Shown here: positions 1 to 6,738 of the stretch, piece after piece | Numbering within the stretch: position 1 is the first letter of the stretch | Layout of the letters: each line of letters starts with the position of its first letter | Origin: Psychrobacter sp. | Lineage (GTDB): Bacteria; Pseudomonadota; Gammaproteobacteria; Pseudomonadales; Moraxellaceae | Reading direction: 5' to 3' | DNA: 12,139 bases | Assembly (NCBI GenBank): GCA_029256865.1 | Contig: JARIEH010000328.1 | Coordinates: 1 to 12,139, forward strand | The notes under the pieces: model-generated | The model's database searches: none | Seen by the model: the letters and a program-made list of their open reading frames with translations, nothing else | Told to the model about the DNA's origin: nothing | Made by a program: the position numbers and the translations under genes

Positions 1-605
1 GGTAAATCCATAATATCCCCTACCACTGCAATATAAGTCAATGGCAGTGCTTTCAGCTGGACAACATTCTCAGGGGTCAGTCCACCAATCACACATAGAT
101 TAATATTTTGCTGACACCCTTCTGCTAGCTGTTGATAAGTAATCGTATGAGCATGAGGTTTGGTAGATGAAGCAAATACAGCGCCCATTGCTGCATAAGT
201 CGCACCTGCCTGTTTTGCTTCCTTTACCAACGCCACATCTCCATGGCAAGTGCGACCGATGATCTGATGAGGCGCTAGCCTCTGTTTCGCCTCATCAATA
301 TCGCCATCTCCTTGACCTAAATGAACACCCACACCAAGCTTACTCGCAAGTGTAATATCATCATTTATAACGACTGGGATCTCATATTGCCGTGCTAATG
401 CCACTATTCTCTTTGCTTCCTCATAAAGCTTTGTCTTACCGTTTGGCTGTGCCAATACTTGCTTGCGTCTGATTTGTAGCAGCCCGATGGCACCGGTTTT
501 CAAAGCAATGTCTAACTTATGATAAAGCAATTCAAATTCATCATCATTCGTCAGCAAATACAGCATAGGCACAGCTGGTTTAGTTATGGTCGATGGTTTA
601 GTCAT
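1..605 (-). CDS. thiE: Thiamine-phosphate synthase ThiE (3' end cut by window edge)
   Basis: ThiE couples hydroxymethylpyrimidine diphosphate with hydroxyethylthiazole phosphate to give thiamine phosphate in the cytoplasm. Translating the minus strand from the ATG at 605-603 gives 201 residues that run open to the window edge; E. coli ThiE is about 211, so only a few residues are missing. Recognisable family motifs are LLQIRRK (about 42-48, the Q-x-R-x-K substrate-binding strand), VVINDD (78-83), GVHLGQGD (93-100), IIGRTCH (115-121), the phosphate-binding loop with SSTK (146-149) and the VIGGLTPEN segment (172-180). The start is supported by an AAGGAG Shine-Dalgarno sequence at 611-616, five bases before the ATG. 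pbpG lies upstream on the same strand, but a terminator separates the two, so thiE is probably transcribed separately. Family identity is confident; nothing in the visible part looks damaged. Confidence 0.93.
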   Translation of the reverse strand, partial: MTKPSTITKPAVPMLYLLTNDDEFELLYHKLDIALKTGAIGLLQIRRKQVLAQPNGKTKLYEEAKRIVALARQYEIPVVINDDITLASKLGVGVHLGQGDGDIDEAKQRLAPHQIIGRTCHGDVALVKEAKQAGATYAAMGAVFASSTKPHAHTITYQQLAEGCQQNINLCVIGGLTPENVVQLKALPLTYIAVVGDIMDL

Positions 606-634
606 ATAAACTCCTTAAGCACAATAAAAAACAA

Positions 635-665
635 AAAAGGCCGTTATCTTAAATAACGACCTTTT
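635..665 (-). terminator. Rho-independent terminator downstream of pbpG
   Basis: A 13-bp stem (635-647 with 653-665) closes over a 5-base loop. On the minus-strand RNA the single non-Watson-Crick position is a U-G wobble, whereas on the plus strand it would be a C-A mismatch. The minus strand also continues into a T-rich tract, so this best fits termination of transcripts coming from pbpG before thiE. Confidence 0.8.
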
Positions 666-730
666 ATACTTTCTACAAAGTTATCATATATACAAATAGA
701 CAGACAACCTAGGTATTATTAGCTACTAAC

Positions 731-1798
731 CTATACTGTACGGCGGGTAGCAAGGCTGGTTAGGATGTTTTTCGCATCGCCCCAACGAGTTGCTGAACTA
801 TTGGCACCTAAGATGACGATAATAGCAGGACGATTATTCACCTGTGTTTCCATCACAACACTACGGCCTGCTTCGTTAATGAAGCCTGTCTTAGAAATAC
901 CAATTGGATAATCACCTGCTCGCACAAGACTGCTGGTATTACTGGCTTTATAAGTACGGTTGCCACTTGCATAGTTGGCAACATAGAAATCATAGCTCTT
1001 AGTAGTAGAGAAACGACGAATCACATCATACTCACCTGCAGCACGTACCATTTTTACCAAATCGTTCGGCGATGAAACGTTACGCTAATCAAGACCAGTC
1101 GGATCACCGAAGTAAGCTGTCGTCATACCTAACTCTTTAGCTTTACGGTTCATGGCACGCATAAAGGCATCGTAGCCACCTGGATAATTACGCGCTAAGC
1201 TTTTTGCAGCAGGGTTCTCTGATTTCATCAAGGACATGAGCAAAAGCTCAGCACGGTTCATGCGATCACCTGACTTTAGGTTTGAGCTGGCACGTTTAGG
1301 ACCAACGAAATCTTCAGGATCAAGGGTAATCTCTTCGCGCATGTCAAGCCCACTATCTAACACCACCATAGCGGTCAGTATCTTAGTGATACTGGCAATA
1401 GGACGCGCAATGTCTGCATCTTTTTCATAGATAGATTCGCCAGTTTGCGCATCGACTACTACCACACTACGTGAGCTGGTACTAATCGGTATCATGCTAC
1501 TGCTACCGTAGCTACCACGATAGGTCGTATTATAGTTGTTGTTCGTGCTGCTGAAGCTATTAGCATTAGTCAGGTTAGTAGTACCATAACCATTATCGAC
1601 TTTTTTGATGGTAGAGCCTTTGTTAGCGCTATACATAATATTGCGCGCTTCTGATAGGCTATCAACACCACCCCAACCTATACGTGCATTAGAATCAGAG
1701 CTATTACTGATACTCAGCGCAGCTTGTGCAACACTGCCCAAACTCAAAGAAATCATGGCAGCAACTAACTGCTGTTTGGTTAATGGTAGATGTTTCAT
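731..1798 (-). pseudogene. pbpG: D-alanyl-D-alanine endopeptidase (PBP7/PbpG type) interrupted by an in-frame TAG
   Basis: PbpG-type enzymes are periplasmic penicillin-binding proteins that cut D-Ala-mDAP cross-links in peptidoglycan. The reading frame opens at ATG 1798 after an AGGGGG ribosome site (1803-1808). It shows a signal peptide ending VAQA (cleavage after residue 26), an Asn/Ser/Tyr-rich linker (about 70-108), the SxxK box SITK (136-139, catalytic Ser136) and the SxN box SEN (193-195). At codon 238 (1087-1085) the frame reads TAG, just after PTGLD. The same frame then continues without any shift for 117 residues, starting RNVSSPNDL and containing the KTG box (303-305 of the virtual 355-residue protein), to a TAG at 733-731. 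E. coli PbpG aligns across the stop (recalled as PTGLSVHNVST), so this is one gene with a nonsense codon. The 237-residue product would lack KTG and should be inactive. An automatic caller might list two CDSs (1085-1798 and 731-1060, the latter from a TTG). Confidence 0.88.
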
Positions 1799-2270
1799 TA
1801 TTCCCCCTGCTATTGCTATCGTGTAGTCACTAAAGACTGTACACGAATCACACGCGTAGTGTTTCTAGATATGATTGTCGGTGTTCATATAGAGTTATTG
1901 TACATTTAGTGTATCATGATTTGCATTTAAGTTTAATCTATCAGTCTGACTTCACAAGTTTTTTTGAAAACTGTTAATATTTACTACATTCTCTTTAGTC
2001 TTGTGTAATATTGATTAACATTTAAGCAATATGTCTCATTTATATCTTACTTTCTCAGATTATGGTGACATCAGCAAGTGTTATATGAATTATTTTACGA
2101 CTGAGGTAATGGACATTTAACGCAAATCTTTACATTAATATGATATAAATAATGATCTATCTTGTTACAACATTCAAACTTGTTAAAAACACAAACAATA
2201 AACATTAAGTTTAATAATATCAAGCTGTTATTGATTAGTGGCAGTTGACTAAACGGCAAAGAGTAAAAAT
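1799..2270. other. AT-rich divergent intergenic region between pbpG and gacA
   Basis: These 472 bases contain no convincing gene. On the pbpG side the leader holds an imperfect hairpin (CGTGTA and TACACG arms with GTC/GAC inside, about 1820-1845) and a TACAAT -10-like hexamer on the minus strand (1897-1902) without a good -35. On the gacA side there is a direct repeat CTTGTTA(C/A)AA at 2161-2170 and 2179-2188, spaced 18 bases, and a weak AAAGAG ribosome site at 2258-2263. I cannot assign the gacA promoter with confidence. Confidence 0.5.
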
Positions 2271-2906
2271 ATGATTCGAGTATTAGTAGTAGATGATCAC
2301 GACTTGGTACGCATGGGTATCAGCCGCATGTTATCTGACAGCAATGATATAGAGGTAGTCGGTGAGGCTGATAGTGGCGATATGGCGCTGAAACTTGCCA
2401 AGCAGCTTCGTCCTGATGTCGTACTGCTGGATGTCAATATGCCTAACATCGGTGGTCTAGAGGCCACCAAGCGTCTCGTTCAATTGGATATGGGAATCAA
2501 GATTTTGGCAGTGAGTAGCATGTCAGCACAACCCTACCCTTCGATGCTCCTCAAAGCTGGAGTCAATGGTTATATCACAAAAGGCACACCGCTTGATGAG
2601 ATGATCGTTGGCATCAAAAAGATATATCAAGGTGGACGTTATTTTAGCCAAGATGTCGCGGAGCAATTGGCCGAAGTATTATTATCAGACAATGCCGCTT
2701 CACCGTTTGATCTACTTAGTGATCGTGAAAAACAAGTCGCTATGATGGTGGTGAACTGCCAAAGCCCACAACAAATCGCAGATCAGTTATTTGTCAGTGT
2801 TAAGACCATCAATACCTATCGCTACCGCATTTATGAAAAGGTTGGCGTCGATAGCGATGTAAAATTGACTCATTTGGCCATCCGTCATGGATTGATACAA
2901 CCTTAA
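2271..2906 (+). CDS. gacA: GacA/UvrY-type response regulator (NarL/FixJ family)
   Basis: GacA is the DNA-binding response regulator of the GacS/GacA system. In relatives it switches on small RNAs that sequester the RsmA/CsrA translational repressor and so controls biofilm, motility and stationary-phase traits. The 211-residue protein has a receiver domain (1-118) with the acidic pocket D8-D9, phospho-acceptor D54 (LLDVNMP), S82 and the switch lysine K104 (ITKG). A LuxR-type helix-turn-helix follows at about 144-208: SPFDLLSDREKQ, then QIADQLFVSVKTINTYRYRIYEK, split here by position at about 167-190. Length and the whole C-terminal segment closely match Pseudomonas GacA. The start is supported by AAAGAG 7 bases upstream. 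As usual for GacA, no sensor kinase gene sits beside it; the neighbouring PilS belongs with PilR. A role in Gac/Rsm signalling is inferred from family; no Rsm-type small RNA is visible here. Confidence 0.92.
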   Translation: MIRVLVVDDHDLVRMGISRMLSDSNDIEVVGEADSGDMALKLAKQLRPDVVLLDVNMPNIGGLEATKRLVQLDMGIKILAVSSMSAQPYPSMLLKAGVNGYITKGTPLDEMIVGIKKIYQGGRYFSQDVAEQLAEVLLSDNAASPFDLLSDREKQVAMMVVNCQSPQQIADQLFVSVKTINTYRYRIYEKVGVDSDVKLTHLAIRHGLIQP

Positions 2907-2995
2907 ACTTCTATCCATGTTCAAAAAGAAGAAAGGGTGAACGCTTAAATATGGATAGCTGTCTACTGAGCTATAGTTATTAGTCGATGTTTTTC

Positions 2996-3011
2996 GGCCA
3001 AAATGGCTTTT
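2996..3011 (+). terminator. Weak terminator-like hairpin after gacA
   Basis: GCCA (2997-3000), loop AAA and TGGC (3004-3007), followed by TTTT (3008-3011). The stem is only 4-5 bp, so termination here is tentative. Upstream, 2911-2974 holds further inverted repeats that are described as a finding. Confidence 0.3.
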
Positions 3012-3035
3012 GTACTCTCTTACACATCTATATTT

Positions 3036-3044
3036 TGATATAAT
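3036..3044 (+). promoter_or_regulatory. Extended -10 promoter of pilS
   Basis: The sequence TGATATAAT carries a perfect TATAAT (3039-3044) with the TG extension at 3036-3037. The -35 at a 17-base spacing (TCTCTT, 3016-3021) is poor, as is common for extended -10 promoters. Transcription would start near 3051, 46 bases before the pilS ATG. Confidence 0.6.
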
Positions 3045-3096
3045 CCACTGCTCTATAAACCCATATTTATTTAGCCAACTTTATATTGGTCGTTTT

Positions 3097-4884
3097 ATGA
3101 AACCTGTTTCTAAAAAAATTGCAGCTATTATCAAGTTGCTACAACAAGGTGATACCTTACCTGCAGAACAGTTGCGTAAACTTGGGCTTATTTATAGCGC
3201 TTATCGACTATTAGTCAGCGCGTTTTTTCTATTGATGGTATACGCTTCCGCCACAGCGGATACCAGTCAACTTTTACCCAGCCTAATTCAGCAGACTGCA
3301 CTGGCTTTTTACTTACTTATCAGTCTTATTTTGTTTGGATTATTCTATGTAACCACCAAACAGCAAAGACAACAGTTAGCGCTGGGTTTAGTGCTCGATG
3401 TGGTCATACTAAGCTTATTACTTTATACCAATGGCGCGCCTGACTTGCAACTGACCATGCTATACATGGTCGTGGTTGCCGCGAGCTTTATGTTATTGCG
3501 TGGCCCGCAAGCGTTAACGGTTACTCTGTTAGCGATTATATTTGTTATTTATCAGCAGTTTTTTTATGCTATTGCAAATAGCATGAGCTTGACCAACTTA
3601 GGCGATGCCTTACTGATGTCAGCCAGCTTTTTGGCGGTTGGTTTTTTAAGTTGGTCTATCTCACAGCGTTTGGTGCAGGTCGAAAACTTTGCTTTGCGGC
3701 AAGCAGAAGAAGTAGAGCGATTAAATGCGATCAACCAAGAAGTTATTAGCCATATGCTAAATGGAGTGATGGTCATCGACCAGCAGCATATTGTCTTAGC
3801 AAATCATGCAACTTACCAATTGCTGGGCATTACTGAAGTGCAAGAATCCTCCTCTAAAACAGCGCTTATTACTACTGACCAACATTCACACGAACGAGGT
3901 AGTTTTCAACAACGGCAGCGAAAATTTAAAAATCATCATAACCCATTGACTAATTTTCAACAGCAACTTGCACACCATCATAGTCAACTGCTCAATAACT
4001 GTCTAGCCGTTGCTACTGAACAGACTCACAGCTTTATTTATGAGTTGCCCACCAGAGCTGATGCTTCATTAGTAGGTAAGCTACGTGTGCAAGTCATTCC
4101 GTTAAAAGACAGCAGTCAACTGGTACTGTTTGAAGATTTACGCCGTGAGCAAGCCAATGCCCAACAATTAAAACTGGCTTATTTAGGTCAATTGACGGCC
4201 AGCATCGCTCATGAAATTCGTAACCCACTGGCCGCTATCTCACAAGCCAGCCAGCTGCTTATGGAAGATATCTTTGATAGCAGTTTTGATAATACAAATA
4301 AAGAGGAAGAGCCGCCACAGATACGCACTGATGTTGATACAAATGGAAACTTTGAGTTGTATCAGATGATATTTGAACAAACTAAGCGCGTTAATCGCAT
4401 TATCGAGGACGTGCTAAAACTGTCACGGCAACAGTCTCCTCATAAGCAAACCATAGAACTGTCCATTTGGATGGCGCAGCTTTTAGAAAACCACTTTCGC
4501 GATCACAATGTTTTATTACATGTAGAAAACCAACCAACCATAGAATTCGACGCTCATCAATTAGAACAAGTGTTGATCAATCTTATTGGTAATGGTTTGT
4601 TTTATAGTAGCAAATCTCACGAACATGCGTATGTTGAAGTCGAGATTTATTGTGCCAATGACGATGTTATAATCGATATCTTAGATGACGGTAAGGGCGT
4701 TGCAGCGCATGATATAGAGCATTTGTTCGATCCATTTTTTACCACTGATAAAAGTGGCACTGGGTTGGGATTGTACTTATCTCAAGCATTCAGTGAGGCT
4801 AACCATGCTAGACTTCTATACGCCGATCAACATAAAAAGACCTGCTTTCGGTTAATCATACCCGCTGTTTCTTCTACAGCATAA
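3097..4884 (+). CDS. pilS: Type IV pilus sensor histidine kinase PilS
   Basis: PilS is the inner-membrane kinase that phosphorylates PilR to set pilin (pilA) transcription. The 595-residue protein has about six hydrophobic segments (roughly 30-50, 67-85, 93-111, 117-134, 138-160, 170-189). A PAS-like region (about 205-350) and the H-box SIAHEIRNPL with His372 follow, then the N box (Asn499), DDGKGV (530-535), the F box DPFFTT (545-550) and GTGLGL (554-559). It is longer than Pseudomonas PilS (about 530): a Gln/His/Asn-rich insert lies at about 247-300 and an acidic one at 391-419 in the loop between the two dimerisation helices. The frame is open from a TTG at 3010, but the predicted transcription start near 3051 lies downstream of it, so ATG 3097 is preferred even though its ribosome site is weak. 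pilR follows after 139 bases, which leaves room for separate expression. Confidence 0.92.
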   Translation: MKPVSKKIAAIIKLLQQGDTLPAEQLRKLGLIYSAYRLLVSAFFLLMVYASATADTSQLLPSLIQQTALAFYLLISLILFGLFYVTTKQQRQQLALGLVLDVVILSLLLYTNGAPDLQLTMLYMVVVAASFMLLRGPQALTVTLLAIIFVIYQQFFYAIANSMSLTNLGDALLMSASFLAVGFLSWSISQRLVQVENFALRQAEEVERLNAINQEVISHMLNGVMVIDQQHIVLANHATYQLLGITEVQESSSKTALITTDQHSHERGSFQQRQRKFKNHHNPLTNFQQQLAHHHSQLLNNCLAVATEQTHSFIYELPTRADASLVGKLRVQVIPLKDSSQLVLFEDLRREQANAQQLKLAYLGQLTASIAHEIRNPLAAISQASQLLMEDIFDSSFDNTNKEEEPPQIRTDVDTNGNFELYQMIFEQTKRVNRIIEDVLKLSRQQSPHKQTIELSIWMAQLLENHFRDHNVLLHVENQPTIEFDAHQLEQVLINLIGNGLFYSSKSHEHAYVEVEIYCANDDVIIDILDDGKGVAAHDIEHLFDPFFTTDKSGTGLGLYLSQAFSEANHARLLYADQHKKTCFRLIIPAVSSTA

Positions 4885-5023
4885 TTAAAGATTTTATATC
4901 AAACAAAAGACGTTAAATGAAAAGACAATAAAAATAGAGCTCTACTCACTGATTTTCGACTCAATAGTTATAGAGAAGACGTTAGTCCACAACTACTCAA
5001 TTTAAGTACATATGAGGTGATAC

Positions 5024-6646
5024 ATGAAAGCAACTGCACTGGTCGTCGATGATGAAGTAGATTTATGCCGGCTCATGCAAATCACACTCACAAAAATGGG
5101 GATAAAAAGTGATGTTGCTTATACTTTATCACAAGCAAAATCTTACTGGGATGAGAATGACTACGACTTTTGCTTAACCGATTTAAAACTGCCTGATGGT
5201 TCGGGGCTAGACTTAGTAAAATATATTAGCAACAGCTCAGATACGCCAGTTGCAGTCATTACCGCCCACGGCAGTATGGACTTGGCGATTGAGGCTCTCA
5301 AGCTCGGTGCCTTTGACTTTGTCAATAAACCACTTGAGCTGCCGCGCTTACGGCAACTGGTTGAAAACGCGCTCAAAGTTGTGCAACAAGATAAAAGCGC
5401 TCAAAAACCTAATGAGCGTTCCCCAGAGCAAAACTTATTGGACAGCCGCTTGATTGGTGACTCCGCAGTGATGCAGACCCTAAAAGCAACAATTGTTAAA
5501 CTCGCACGCTCACAAGCACCAGTGTTTTTATCAGGTGCTTCAGGCACAGGTAAAGAGGTAGTCGCAAGACTCATTCATGACTTAAGTCCACGCCGAGATG
5601 GTAGTTTTGTCCCTGTAAACTGCGGTGCCATCCCCTCAGAATTAATGGAGTCAGAGTTCTTTGGTCATAAAAAAGGCAGCTTCACTGGTGCCGTTACTGA
5701 CAAACAAGGCTTATTTCAGCAAGCCAGTGGCGGTACTCTATTCCTCGATGAAGTGGCAGATTTGCCGCTTGCCATGCAAGTTAAACTACTACGGGCTATT
5801 CAAGAAAAAACCGTCCGCGCTATTGGTGATACTAAAGAGATGCCCGTTGATATTCGTATCTTGTCGGCCACCCATAAAGATTTAAATGACTTGGTAGAAT
5901 GTGGCGACTTTCGACAGGATTTATACTATCGCATCAATGTCATTGAGTTAAAACTGCCAACGCTCAAGTCACGCTATGATGACATACCTGTATTAGCAAA
6001 ACATTTCTTAGCTCAGATAACGAGCGAATGGCAGTTAGATCATCCACCACAGTTAACTGATACTGCCTGTCAGCGCCTGCAACATTATGAATTCTCGGGG
6101 AATGTCCGCGAGCTGCGTAACATATTAGAGCGGGCAATAACCTTAGCAGAGACCTCAATCATTGATATTGAGCATCTAGGGCTACCAAATATCAGCGATG
6201 ATAACGCTCATAAACAGCACGCCCAAACCACTAATAATACCGATACCGCTTTGATAGGCGGTCAACAAAGCCCGGTAATGGCGAGCGAGCGAGCACAAGC
6301 TAATAATACAAATATCAGGCATACAAGCAACAACCTACATCCCTACCGAACGCATAGCCAACAGTACAACATATCCGCTATTCAAGCATCCAGTGCTCAC
6401 GCAAAACATCGTAAGCAACCATCACCCAACCTTGATCCTACTGAGCAACAACCCTCAGCAGTCAGCTCTGAGGTCAAGCTTCCAAAGCAAGGCTTAGAAG
6501 CTTACCTTCAGGAGCAGGAAAAAAGCTTGATCATAAAAGCACTTAAGGAAACAGAAGGCAATAAGACTCAAGCGGCAGAACTGCTAGGTACAACATTCCG
6601 CTCACTGCGCTATCGCATGAAAAAGCTTGAAATTGATGAAGACTAA
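5024..6646 (+). CDS. pilR: Type IV pilus response regulator PilR (sigma-54 activator)
   Basis: PilR is the NtrC-family partner of PilS and uses ATP hydrolysis to open RNA polymerase-sigma-54 at pilin promoters. The 540-residue protein has a receiver domain (1-120; D9, D10, phospho-acceptor D53, T80, K102). An AAA+ sigma-54 interaction domain (about 142-385) follows with Walker A GASGTGKE (171-178), the sigma-54 contact loop GSFTGA (218-223, a variant of GAFTGA that I also recall in Pseudomonas PilR), Walker B GGTLFLDE (236-243) and the FSGNVREL segment (357-364). A Fis-type helix-turn-helix ends the protein (about 497-536, with GNKTQAAELLG and FRSLRYR). Between the AAA+ domain and the HTH lies an unusual ~99-residue Asn/Gln/His/Ser-rich stretch (391-489); without it the length would match Pseudomonas PilR (about 445). 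The start is set by a strong GAGGTGA ribosome site at 5012-5018. All catalytic motifs are intact, so it should be functional. Confidence 0.94.
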   Translation: MKATALVVDDEVDLCRLMQITLTKMGIKSDVAYTLSQAKSYWDENDYDFCLTDLKLPDGSGLDLVKYISNSSDTPVAVITAHGSMDLAIEALKLGAFDFVNKPLELPRLRQLVENALKVVQQDKSAQKPNERSPEQNLLDSRLIGDSAVMQTLKATIVKLARSQAPVFLSGASGTGKEVVARLIHDLSPRRDGSFVPVNCGAIPSELMESEFFGHKKGSFTGAVTDKQGLFQQASGGTLFLDEVADLPLAMQVKLLRAIQEKTVRAIGDTKEMPVDIRILSATHKDLNDLVECGDFRQDLYYRINVIELKLPTLKSRYDDIPVLAKHFLAQITSEWQLDHPPQLTDTACQRLQHYEFSGNVRELRNILERAITLAETSIIDIEHLGLPNISDDNAHKQHAQTTNNTDTALIGGQQSPVMASERAQANNTNIRHTSNNLHPYRTHSQQYNISAIQASSAHAKHRKQPSPNLDPTEQQPSAVSSEVKLPKQGLEAYLQEQEKSLIIKALKETEGNKTQAAELLGTTFRSLRYRMKKLEIDED

Positions 6647-6698
6647 AATAGAAAGTAAGAGATAAATGAACAAAGGCTCAGCTAATGAATGGTATAGT

Positions 6699-6717
6699 TG
6701 CTGTAAATGTTACAGCA
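6699..6717. repeat. Perfect inverted repeat between convergent pilR and ctpA
   Basis: GCTGTAA (6700-6706), loop ATG, TTACAGC (6710-6716), extended by one T-A pair. It sits in the 92-base gap between two converging genes, where a terminator is expected, but neither strand has a T tract after it. It may act as a weak bidirectional stop or protect 3' ends. Confidence 0.45.
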
Positions 6718-6738
6718 TAAGATATGACCAAGCATGCT

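Noticed and set aside
731..1060. A separate 109-residue gene downstream of pbpG
   Set aside because: It starts at a TTG inside the continuing pbpG frame, carries the KTG box and has no signal peptide or ribosome site of its own. It is the 3' part of the interrupted gene.
1085..1087. Pyrrolysine or other recoding at the TAG
   Set aside because: No recoding element is visible, and the aligned position in relatives is an ordinary residue; a nonsense mutation is simpler.
2231..2262. Possible sigma-54 site (TGGCAGTTGAC) before gacA
   Set aside because: The GC of the -12 element is missing at the required spacing.
3010..3096. N-terminal extension of PilS from TTG 3010
   Set aside because: It has no ribosome site and lies largely upstream of the predicted transcription start.
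4885..5023. A small gene or clear promoter between pilS and pilR
   Set aside because: No open frame with a ribosome site and no good -35/-10 pair. An AGACGTTA direct repeat (about 4908 and 4978) was noticed but is too short to interpret.
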